DNA from: Nitrospira lenta
GTDB taxonomy: Bacteria > Nitrospirota > Nitrospiria > Nitrospirales > Nitrospiraceae
DNA length: 14,993 bases
Assembly (NCBI GenBank): GCA_945906715.1
Contig: CAMDRK010000026.1
Span: 1-14,993 of the forward strand
Reading direction: 5' to 3'
The stretch's first letter is position 1. Each line of letters opens with the position of its first letter. Shown piece after piece: positions 1-6,375 of the stretch. The notes below the pieces were generated by a model. The model made no database searches, was not told the DNA's origin, and saw only the letters and a program-made list of their open reading frames with translations. The position numbers were made by a program, and so were the translations under genes.

Positions 1-520
1 TGAATCCCCCCCAACCCGATCCCCATTCCACTCAGGGGCACACGTATCGGCCACACCCTTCGGCGGCTGACCGAATCGCTGCTGGCCCTGCCGTGAATAT
101 ACGTCTCGTCACGCATTGTTAGCCATTACTCGGACAGGCTCCTAGCCCCCATTATTCATGAACACTTCTGCTGCAATCGCCAATGTTTTGAGAGAGGCGC
201 GGGCCAGAGGCTAGGGGCGAAGACTTCCGGTCTGAAACACAGCTCCTTCCTCTAGCCCATAGCCTCACGCCCATCGCCTGGCCTGTTGGCGCGCTTTCGT
301 GACGAACCGTCATGAATAATGATGGCTAGTATTTCTACTGGGCTCGCAACGCCCCACTTTTGTATGCCCTCCCAAAGAGAGCCCCGAATACCCCCTCCGG
401 GTAACAGACGGAACAGTGATCCTGTGCGATAGTTCCACCATGACGACGAGGCACTCAAATTCAAGCAAGTGCCTAACGGCGTCAGTCACAAACTACTTAT
501 TAACCAAACGGAGGTGTCAG
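1..520. other. Non-coding region upstream of the tad locus
   Basis: I find no supported gene here. A short open frame ending with TGA at 94-96 is closed by an in-frame TGA at position 1. A second frame runs in from the left edge to TAG at 120-122 and could be the tail of a gene outside the window, but nothing in its translation is recognisable. An inverted-repeat element fills 142-329. The stretch 330-520 should contain the promoter for the pilin operon, but I found no convincing -35/-10 pair or sigma-54 site. The first clear expression signal is the GGAGGTG ribosome binding site at 510-516. Confidence 0.5.
142..329. repeat. 188-bp inverted-repeat (MITE-like) element, CATTATTCATGA family
   Basis: The left end, CTAGCCCCCATTATTCATGA (142-161), and the right end (310-329) are inverted copies matching at 18 of 20 positions. 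Inside them is a second, imperfect inverted pair: GGCCAGAGGCTAGGGGCG near 203-220 against CGCCCATCGCCTGGCC near 271-286. The element therefore has nested palindromes. Related ends recur at 13241-13277, 14748-14782 and 14866-14882, so this is a dispersed family and not a single palindrome. No transposase is encoded within it, which fits a non-autonomous miniature element or a REP/BIME-like repeat. I could not define a target-site duplication. The short open frames crossing it look repeat-derived. Confidence 0.7.
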
Positions 521-688
521 ATGGTGAAGCACATTGTTCGGTTCATGCGGGAAGAGGATGGTACCACGGCGGTGGAATACGGGCTGATGATTGCTTTGAT
601 TAGCGCGGCTCTTGTCACGGCCGTCCTGCTCTTGGGCACCAACCTGAGCAACAGTTTTACCGCAATGGCAGGCATCATCGCTTCCTAA
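521..688 (+). CDS. flp: Flp-type pilin precursor (type IVb prepilin)
   Basis: This 55-residue protein is the major structural subunit of the Tad/Flp pilus. It has a short basic leader, then Gly14 followed by TTAVEYGLMIALI. The Glu-Tyr pair at mature positions 5-6 and the hydrophobic helix (about residues 17-45) are hallmarks of Flp pilins, and cleavage by the prepilin peptidase is expected after Gly14. The ATG at 521 is chosen because a strong GGAGGTG lies at 510-516. An upstream in-frame start at 416 would add a non-conserved extension and lacks such a site. The prepilin peptidase gene follows 71 bp downstream. The 3' end carries a perfect inverted repeat overlapping the stop codon. Length and motif are typical, so the assignment is secure. 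Confidence 0.95.
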   Translation: MVKHIVRFMREEDGTTAVEYGLMIALISAALVTAVLLLGTNLSNSFTAMAGIIAS

Positions 689-701
689 ACAGCGATGATG
701 C
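672..701 (+). promoter_or_regulatory. Hairpin overlapping the flp stop codon
   Basis: GCATCATCGC (672-681) and GCGATGATGC (692-701) form a perfect 10-bp inverted repeat around a 10-nt loop that contains the pilin TAA (686-688). No U-run follows, so it is not a classical intrinsic terminator. The position suggests a 3' mRNA stabiliser or partial attenuator letting the abundant pilin be made in excess of the downstream assembly proteins. The symmetry is seen directly; the role is inferred. Confidence 0.55.
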
Positions 702-759
702 AGAAGTCGGCTGGTATCGGTAGTTAACGGAAAACGACGAAACAAAGAGAATTGCGACG

Positions 760-1281
760 ATGAAAATCGAAATGACAGAAATCCTCCTGTTCCTCATCCT
801 GGGAACGGCCATTGCGTCGGATCTGCGCTGGAGGACAATCCCAAACTGGCTGACTGGCCCCTCGATCCTTGTCGGTCTCGCTTTTCATACAGTCATGACC
901 CAGTTCACGGGATTCGTATTCAGCCTGGAGGGGGCCGCAGTGGGTCTCGGGTTATTCGTCGTCTTGTACGTGTGCGGATGGATGGGGGCAGGAGATGTGA
1001 AATTGTTTGCCGCGGTTGGAAGCTTTCTCGGTCCCGCCCAAACAATTTCAGCCGCCCTTGTTATTGCGCTCGTTGGGGGTCTGTTGGCTCTTGTAGTGCT
1101 CGGTTTCCATCAGGGGTGGCGAAAGACGGCCTTGTGGCTCTGGTCGTATGTCCAAGCGATGCTCTTGACAAGGTCGGTGCAGGCGTTGACTCCGGTTCAA
1201 GGCACAGCTCCTAAGGTGCCGTATGCTGTCGCGATCGGTCTTGGGACGATCGGGGCCTACTGGTGGAACCCGCTAGGGTGA
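760..1281 (+). CDS. cpaA: Tad prepilin peptidase (A24A family, CpaA/TadV)
   Basis: This is a 173-residue polytopic membrane aspartyl protease predicted to cleave the Flp prepilin and the TadE/TadG pseudopilins. The two catalytic aspartates of the A24 family are visible: Asp21 in the SDLRWRTIPN context after the first membrane helix, and Asp79 in the GAGD motif (76-79) followed by VKLFAAVG. The C-terminal PYAVAIGLG segment (154-162) is also typical. The protein is short, lacking the N-terminal methylase domain of PilD, as expected for TadV/CpaA. The ribosome binding site before the ATG is weak, and an in-frame ATG at 772 is an alternative start. It lies directly after the pilin gene and before a repeat-filled gap. 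Confidence 0.93.
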   Translation: MKIEMTEILLFLILGTAIASDLRWRTIPNWLTGPSILVGLAFHTVMTQFTGFVFSLEGAAVGLGLFVVLYVCGWMGAGDVKLFAAVGSFLGPAQTISAALVIALVGGLLALVVLGFHQGWRKTALWLWSYVQAMLLTRSVQALTPVQGTAPKVPYAVAIGLGTIGAYWWNPLG

Positions 1282-1290
1282 ATGTCACGA

Positions 1291-1385
1291 CTCAGGAATT
1301 CAGGCTGAAGGTAGATAGACTGAAGGCTTTTAGACTGAAGGTTTTGATGCGAGACAATTGATAGCCTTCAGCCTGAACTCCTGAG
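1291..1385. repeat. GAAGGCT-family inverted repeat in the cpaA-cpaB gap
   Basis: CTCAGGAATTCAGGCTGAAGG (1291-1311) pairs with an inverted copy at 1365-1385 with a single mismatch. Between the arms are further CTGAAGG units (about 1320-1341) after a TAGATAGACTGAAGG stretch. The same modules, including the CTCAGG...CCTGAG ends, recur at 7604-7690 and 10011-10164. The transcript could fold into a long stem-loop inside the 205-bp gap between cpaA and cpaB. No T-run follows. Confidence 0.75.
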
Positions 1386-1486
1386 TTGAGGTGGTTGTCG
1401 AAGGGTCGGTGAATAGGTTCTTGCAGCAATTGTAAGTGTTTTTGACGAAAATCAACATCGCATCTACACTTCAGGGAGGAGTGATC

Positions 1487-2308
1487 ATGAAAAAGTATCG
1501 TCCACAGCTCTTTTTCGCCGGCGCAGTGGTGATCGGATTGATAACCGCCATCTTGGTGATGGGGTGGCTGCGAAATGTAGATCTTCGGCACGTGGCAGAG
1601 GCTGCCATCCCGATGGTCGCGACAGGGGAAGTGGTTGTGGCCAAAGCCGATCTTGCCTGGGGAACGAAGCTGACACCAGAGATGTTGCAGGTGGTGAATT
1701 ACCCAGCCGGCGCCATCCCTGAGGGGTACTACAAGAATGTGGATGATCTGAAAGAGGCCGTGTTGCTGCAAGAGTTGAAGGCGAACGAAGTCGTTCTTCG
1801 GTCCAAGTTGGCATCGGGGAAAGACGTGGGATCGGGCGTGGCGGCGGTGACCGATCCAATGAAACGCGCGATGTCGGTGAAGGTCGATGACGTGATCGGA
1901 GTGTCGGGGTTCATCAAGCCTGGCGACCACGTCGATGTGATGGTGACCATCGAGACGGACTCAAAGTCTCAGAATCCGGTTGCCAAGATGATTTTGGGAA
2001 ACCTCAAAGTGCTCGCAGCCGGCATGCAATATGAGAAGAACGGGAATGAGAAGGATCCGAAGCCGGTCCAGGTGATGACGCTCGAAGTCGACATCGAAGA
2101 AGCGGAAAAACTAGCGCTCGCATCTACTCAAGGGAAGCTTCGCCTCGCGCTCCGGAATCCGCTCAACGTCGAGAAGGTGCTGACAAAGGGCGCCAACGTG
2201 GCTTCGCTCCTGGCATCTTTCCGTACCAAGGAAGTCAAGAAAGAAGGTGGGTCAGAGTTTTCTGTCGAAGTCATCAAGGGTGGCGACCGCACCCAAGTGA
2301 AATTCTAA
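1487..2308 (+). CDS. cpaB: Flp pilus assembly protein CpaB/RcpC
   Basis: This 273-residue periplasmic protein of the Tad secretion complex is thought to act with the secretin. It has an N-terminal signal/anchor helix (about 8-28) and a SAF-type domain (about 47-110, VVVAKADLAWGTKLTPEML). The characteristic RcpC/CpaB segment follows, with RAMSVKVDDVIGVSGFIKPGDHVDV in two overlapping halves at 127-151. The C-terminus ends in the CpaB-style tail VEVIKGGDRTQVKF. The ATG at 1487 is preferred because AGGGAGGAG lies at 1473-1481. The alternative GTG at 1436 would add a non-conserved extension with no ribosome binding site. The next gene starts 12 bp after the stop, and its AAGGAGA overlaps this stop codon, implying co-translation. 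Confidence 0.93.
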   Translation: MKKYRPQLFFAGAVVIGLITAILVMGWLRNVDLRHVAEAAIPMVATGEVVVAKADLAWGTKLTPEMLQVVNYPAGAIPEGYYKNVDDLKEAVLLQELKANEVVLRSKLASGKDVGSGVAAVTDPMKRAMSVKVDDVIGVSGFIKPGDHVDVMVTIETDSKSQNPVAKMILGNLKVLAAGMQYEKNGNEKDPKPVQVMTLEVDIEEAEKLALASTQGKLRLALRNPLNVEKVLTKGANVASLLASFRTKEVKKEGGSEFSVEVIKGGDRTQVKF

Positions 2309-2320
2309 GGAGAGAACACC

Positions 2321-2962
2321 ATGAAATCCATCACGAGATCAAAATCGCAGAACTTGAACGTTGCCAGTGTGATTGTAGGAACGATCGTGGCGGCAGGGTC
2401 GTTGTTGGGGCAGCCCCTCTGGGCCGACAGTTCGGCTCCGATGATCTCGGCCCAGGCTAGCAAGGATGTGCAGGCGTTGGGCCTCGTGCTGGGGAAGTCA
2501 ACCATCGTCGATGTGCCGGTCCCGATCAAACGGGCTTCTCTGGCGAATCCGGCGATCGCCGATGCGATCGTGCTGTCGCCCAAACAAATCTATGTCACAG
2601 GCAAGGGCTTCGGATCGACCAACCTGACGCTGTGGGGAAAAGACGATCAGATTCTTGCCATCTTCGACGTGGAGGTGGTCCTCGATGTGGCTCGACTCAC
2701 GCAGCAGTTTAGCCAATTGTTGCCGGAAGAGACCAACCTTCACCTTACTTGCAGCAATGACCATCTCACGCTTTCAGGCACGATCTCCAGTCCCGCCAAA
2801 TTGTCCCAAGCCTTGGCGGTGGCGGAAGCCTATGCCCCAAAGAAGGTGATCAATCTGTTGAAAATCTATCCCGAGCTGCCGATCGACGCAAAAGTGAGTG
2901 AGCGGGATCAGGTAACCGTCGAAGTGATCCGTGGAACGGCGGTGAATTCGGTGAAGTTCTGA
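2321..2962 (+). CDS. Secretin-less CpaC paralogue with CpaB-like C-terminal tail
   Basis: This 213-residue protein has a signal-like N-terminus (about 12-36), then the N-terminal domain of type II/III-pilus secretins (about 50-120: IKRASLANP, VLSPKQIY, LTLW) and a BON-like segment (about 121-182: DHLTLSGTIS, YAPKKV). Residues 55-105 match CpaC (the next gene) at 34 of 51 positions, but the secretin barrel domain is missing. The end, TVEVIRGTAVNSVKF, instead resembles the last residues of the upstream CpaB. AAGGAGA (2307-2313) precedes the ATG. I infer a periplasmic partner or regulator of the secretin that arose by duplication and recombination of its neighbours. The open frame is intact with a good ribosome binding site, so I do not treat it as a pseudogene. 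Confidence 0.85.
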   Translation: MKSITRSKSQNLNVASVIVGTIVAAGSLLGQPLWADSSAPMISAQASKDVQALGLVLGKSTIVDVPVPIKRASLANPAIADAIVLSPKQIYVTGKGFGSTNLTLWGKDDQILAIFDVEVVLDVARLTQQFSQLLPEETNLHLTCSNDHLTLSGTISSPAKLSQALAVAEAYAPKKVINLLKIYPELPIDAKVSERDQVTVEVIRGTAVNSVKF

Positions 2963-3026
2963 GCCTGATTCGACGGTGGATGCCAGCGAGGGCTCAGCAG
3001 AAACACTCGACAAAAGGAGCGATGCG

Positions 3027-4457
3027 ATGAAGAGATCGATGGCCTGCAGTTGTTTCCTAGCACTCTGTGCCACACTCTGGTCTTCCGGGGTCGGCGCCCA
3101 GGGAATGATCGAGTCTAAGGCTGTATCCAGCGAGGTGCAGCGTTTTGAACTCGGTGTGGGAAAGTCCAAGGTGGTCGATCTCACCACGGCGATCAAGCGG
3201 GCGTCTCTGGCGAATCCGGAAGTGGCCGACACCGTCGTGCTGTCGCCGAAGCAGATCTATTTAACCGGCAAAGCGATCGGCGTCACGACGTTGACCCTGT
3301 GGAAAGAGAATGGCGAGCTGTTTTCCGCATTCGACGTCACGGTCAGTCCTGACTTGAGCCGGCTGCGGGAGCAACTGCACAAGATATTCCCTGATGAGCA
3401 GGGCATTCTTGTGACAGCGGCGCACGATCACCTCACCCTATCCGGAACGATCAGCAACCTGGCTCGTCAGTCACGGGCGTTGGAAATCGCCGAACCCTAT
3501 GCGCCGAAGAAAGTTGTGAACTTGCTCCAAGTGGGCGGCGCCCAGCAAGTGATGCTCGAGGTGCGTGTCGCAGAAATGGACCGGAACCTCACTCGGCGAA
3601 TGGGGATCAATATGAATGGGGTGGGACCAGGGGGCTTCGGGGTGTCAGCGCTCAATTCCATCACCACCCTGGAGGGTCCAGGCGCGCTGACGAATCCCCT
3701 GAGCCAGCTTGTGACAGGTGCGGTCAATGCGGCGGTGCGTTTCCATACCGGGGACATTACCTGGACTGGATTTATCGATGCCTTGAAACAGGAAGATGTA
3801 ATAAAGGTGTTGGCGAAGCCGACGCTGGTGGCGGTCAGTGGGCAGGAGGCCCAGTTCCTCTCAGGCGGAGAATTTCCATTTCCTGTTCCGCAGACGCTCG
3901 GACTCGTCACCTTTCAATATAAGAAATTCGGGGTCGGGCTGTCCTTTACCCCCACGGTGCTCGCGAACAATCGCATCAGCATGGCGGTGGCTCCGGAAGT
4001 GTCCGAGCTGGATTTCACCAACGCGCTCCAGTTTCAGGGATTTACGATTCCCACGATCGCCACCAGGCGAGCCACGACCGTGGTCGAACTCGCCGACGGG
4101 CAAAGCTTCGCGATCGCCGGTTTGCTGCGCGACAGCGTGCGTGAAACAGTTCAGAAGTTCCCGGTTCTCGGCGACATCCCCGTGTTGGGCGCATTGTTCA
4201 GAAGTTCGCGCTTTGTGAAGAATCAGACTGAGCTGGTGATCATCGTGACGCCGCACTTCGTGAAGCCGATGGACGTGGCACAGCTGGCCTTGCCGACCGA
4301 CACGTTTGTCGAGCCGAACGATTGGGAGTTTTATCTGATGGGGTGGACAGACGGGCTCGGCTATGCCCCGAAAGCTCAGCAGGCTCGCGACGGACGGCTT
4401 GCCGAGGCGGCGGTGTCCGGAAAGCTGGACGGCAATTTTGGGCACATGGTCCAGTAG
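3027..4457 (+). CDS. cpaC: Tad outer-membrane secretin CpaC/RcpA
   Basis: This 476-residue protein forms the outer-membrane channel for the Flp pilus. It has a signal peptide (1 to about 24, VGAQ), a pilus-secretin N-terminal domain (about 40-107, IKRASLANP, VLSPKQIYLTGK), a BON-like domain (about 108-170) and the secretin domain (about 175-414). Secretin landmarks are VMLEVRVAEMDRN (175-187), VLAKPTLVAVSGQEAQFLSGGE (261-282), GVGLSFTPTV, TVVELADGQSFAIAGLL and VPVLGDIPVLGALF-like sequence (379-391). Further ones are TELVIIVTPHFVKP (401-414). A roughly 60-residue acidic tail follows. The start at 3027 is chosen because AAAGGAG lies at 3013-3019 and it opens directly onto the signal peptide. 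An upstream in-frame start at 2976 is unlikely. It shares its first two domains with the preceding gene. Confidence 0.95.
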   Translation: MKRSMACSCFLALCATLWSSGVGAQGMIESKAVSSEVQRFELGVGKSKVVDLTTAIKRASLANPEVADTVVLSPKQIYLTGKAIGVTTLTLWKENGELFSAFDVTVSPDLSRLREQLHKIFPDEQGILVTAAHDHLTLSGTISNLARQSRALEIAEPYAPKKVVNLLQVGGAQQVMLEVRVAEMDRNLTRRMGINMNGVGPGGFGVSALNSITTLEGPGALTNPLSQLVTGAVNAAVRFHTGDITWTGFIDALKQEDVIKVLAKPTLVAVSGQEAQFLSGGEFPFPVPQTLGLVTFQYKKFGVGLSFTPTVLANNRISMAVAPEVSELDFTNALQFQGFTIPTIATRRATTVVELADGQSFAIAGLLRDSVRETVQKFPVLGDIPVLGALFRSSRFVKNQTELVIIVTPHFVKPMDVAQLALPTDTFVEPNDWEFYLMGWTDGLGYAPKAQQARDGRLAEAAVSGKLDGNFGHMVQ

Positions 4458-4513
4458 CAGGCGTGCGTAATGATGAATCGCAAATCGTTCGGCCAATGAT
4501 AAAGGAGCACATT

Positions 4514-4816
4514 ATGAAGGGATTGCTGCTGACAGGAATTGGACTCTCGATCCTCGCGGTTGTCTCCGTGACAGGATGTACAGCACGGCCCACGACATTG
4601 GGGCCGGATTACGGGCTGGCCTATACCATGGCGAAGGATGCTCAAACGCTCAATCCGGATGCGGGAACAAACCTCGATCCCGTTCAGGGGTTAGAAGATG
4701 CGGCAGCCGCGAAACACACCATGGAACGCTATCGATCGTCGTTTGAGAAGCCGGAAGACATTCGGAAACCCATAGCGAGTCCTTCGATAATCAGTCAAGG
4801 CATTCAAACGAGGTAG
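4514..4816 (+). CDS. Small lipoprotein of the tad locus
   Basis: This 100-residue protein has a lipoprotein signal: hydrophobic residues 3-18 followed by the lipobox VTGC with Cys22 as lipid acceptor. The mature part is short and hydrophilic, with SxxNPDAG-like sequence (LNPDAGTNLDPVQGLEDAAAAK, in two overlapping halves at 46-67) and ERYRSSFEKPE (71-81). From memory, similar small lipoproteins with an NPDAG/DPVxGxDG motif and a YxxSFxKP end sit beside the secretin in tad loci of other bacteria. A role as pilotin or secretin accessory is an inference. AAAGGAGC at about 4500-4507 sets the ATG at 4514, and its stop lies 3 bp before the next start, so it is part of the operon. Confidence 0.82.
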   Translation: MKGLLLTGIGLSILAVVSVTGCTARPTTLGPDYGLAYTMAKDAQTLNPDAGTNLDPVQGLEDAAAAKHTMERYRSSFEKPEDIRKPIASPSIISQGIQTR

Positions 4817-4819
4817 GAG

Positions 4820-5233
4820 ATGATGCGCGCACACAAGAGACTACGATCGGAATCGGGCGCGTCGGCTGTTGAGTTAGCCTTGCTGCTGCCGGTGCTTATG
4901 ATGATCCTGTTTGGGATTATCGAGTTCGGCATGGCCCTCTATCGGCAGGCGATATTGACCAATGCCAGCCGTGAAGGGGCGCGGCTTGGAATCGTCCAAT
5001 CCGTGCCTCCGATTACGACTGGTCAGATCGATGCCACGATCGACAACTATTTGGGGCCGGCCGGGATCGCCCCGGGAACTGTGGCTCGCACGATAGTAGG
5101 TGCTGGAGGCGTCACAGGCACACCTGTGACGGTCACGCTGACTCTCCCCTATACATATGCGGTGCTGCCAGGACTCACGTCGATCACCCCGACAATCAAC
5201 CTTGTAGCCCAGACGGTGATGCGCCATGAATGA
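4820..5233 (+). CDS. tadE: TadE-family pseudopilin
   Basis: This 137-residue protein has a type IVb pseudopilin leader. Gly13 is followed by ASAVELALLLPVLMMILFG, with Glu18 at mature position 5, and the TadE-like block continues through GIIEFGMALYRQAILTNASREGAR (split across about 32-54). It is expected to be processed by the prepilin peptidase at 760 and to act as a minor pilin or initiation factor. The TAGGAGA before it supports a start at 4820 or the adjacent ATG at 4823. Its 3' end overlaps the next gene by 8 bp, indicating translational coupling. The remainder is a beta-rich periplasmic region with no cysteines. Confidence 0.9.
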   Translation: MMRAHKRLRSESGASAVELALLLPVLMMILFGIIEFGMALYRQAILTNASREGARLGIVQSVPPITTGQIDATIDNYLGPAGIAPGTVARTIVGAGGVTGTPVTVTLTLPYTYAVLPGLTSITPTINLVAQTVMRHE

Positions 5234-6350
5234 CATGAATAAGGTTCTGCCGGCACAAAAAATAAAGCAGGCCATATGCCGACCGCCGGTGATGCAAGAT
5301 ACGAGGGGCGCTGTGGCGGTCATTGTCGCGATTATGGTCGTGGTGTTGTTGTCATTTGGGGCTCTGGCGCTGGATATCAGCAATGCCATGATCGCGCGGA
5401 ATGAGTTGCAGAATGTGGCGGATGCATCGGCCTTGGCTGGGGCGAGACAGTTGGGCGTGATCTATGCGGCCTTGCCGCAAGGGACACCCTACACCACCTA
5501 TGTGCTTAATCCCACAGTTGTGGAGACTGTCGCGACGGCCGTGGCTGCAGCGAATCGCGCGCGTGAAGTGGCGTCGGTTGTCATCCTTCCCGCTGATATT
5601 GTGATCGGAGTGTGGAACCCTGGTCCTCGCACCTTGACTCCTGGAAACGTCGGCGCGACGGGGGTGCGGGTCACGGCTCACAGAGATGCGAGTGCCAATG
5701 GCGCGGTAGCGACCTGGCTGGCGGGCATCATGGGCATCACCAGCATGAATGTTGTGGCGACGGGGACGGCCGCGCTGACCGGAACCGGAGTTCTCTTGCC
5801 TGGAGAGGCCAATGCGCCCTTTGGGTTTGACCAAGTGTTTTTCAACAATCCGGCTTTTTGTAATGCCCCGATCCAATTCTATCCAACCACCACCAGTTGC
5901 GCAGGGTGGCATACGTTTCTTGAAAACCCGCCAAATGCCAATACGGAGCGGCAGATTGTTCAGGGACTGACCCCCAATCCACCCACGTACGTCACTCCGC
6001 AAATAAACAGTGGACAAACGTCTCTGGAGTTCATCGGAGGAAACTTGGCCTCGGTGTTCCCGAGCTTGCTCAACCTCTTCAATGCCAAAAAAGTGCCGGA
6101 TGCCAATAGCCCGAGCGGGTTCTGTTGGAATATTACGGTACCAGTGTATGCAACTGGCAATACGAGTACTTGTAGCAACCCCAATGGTAATTATGTGATC
6201 GTAGGCGCTGCCACGGCCTGCGTGTGGAATGTGCAGGGGGTTCCGAGTCAGCAAATTAATGCCACGGTGACCTGTGGTGAAGTCACGGGTGGGCAAGGCG
6301 GTGGCGGGAACTTCGGTACCTTGGGTGCCATTCCTGGACTCGTAGAATAA
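5226..6350 (+). CDS. tadG: TadG-like Flp pilus assembly protein
   Basis: This 374-residue protein has a short cytoplasmic N-terminus, then the TadG-type segment (about 27-75, RGAVAVIVAIMVVVLLSFG then ALDISNAMIARNELQNVADA and SALAGARQLG). It carries one membrane helix and the characteristic alanine-rich heptad-like stretch. The large exported C-terminal half holds six cysteines spread over about 205-355 (contexts AFCNAP, TSCAGW, GFCWN, STCSNP, TACVWN, VTCGEV), consistent with disulfides. It ends with a glycine-rich run (GGQGGGGNFG). I see no von Willebrand A MIDAS motif, unlike longer TadG proteins. It overlaps tadE by 8 bp, and the next gene's ribosome binding site follows closely. It is probably a pseudopilin-like component of the secreted pilus. 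Confidence 0.85.
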   Translation: MNDMNKVLPAQKIKQAICRPPVMQDTRGAVAVIVAIMVVVLLSFGALALDISNAMIARNELQNVADASALAGARQLGVIYAALPQGTPYTTYVLNPTVVETVATAVAAANRAREVASVVILPADIVIGVWNPGPRTLTPGNVGATGVRVTAHRDASANGAVATWLAGIMGITSMNVVATGTAALTGTGVLLPGEANAPFGFDQVFFNNPAFCNAPIQFYPTTTSCAGWHTFLENPPNANTERQIVQGLTPNPPTYVTPQINSGQTSLEFIGGNLASVFPSLLNLFNAKKVPDANSPSGFCWNITVPVYATGNTSTCSNPNGNYVIVGAATACVWNVQGVPSQQINATVTCGEVTGGQGGGGNFGTLGAIPGLVE

Positions 6351-6375
6351 ATTCGCAAGAGGAGGATCTGAGCGC

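Noticed and set aside
252..464. Minus-strand 70-codon open frame
   Set aside because: It crosses the right arm of the 142-329 inverted-repeat element and has no recognisable protein features.
1442..1470. Possible promoter TTGACG-N17-TACACT before cpaB
   Set aside because: The spacing is ideal, but transcription would begin at about 1477, inside the ribosome binding site at 1473-1481, leaving only about 10 nt of leader. The -10 matches only 4 of 6.
1436..1486. GTG start for CpaB at 1436
   Set aside because: It adds 17 non-conserved residues and lacks a ribosome binding site, whereas ATG at 1487 has AGGGAGGAG and opens directly onto the signal/anchor helix.
2321..2962. Pseudogene (truncated cpaC)
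   Set aside because: The frame is intact with its own signal peptide, ribosome binding site and a distinct CpaB-like ending, so a functional short protein is more likely.
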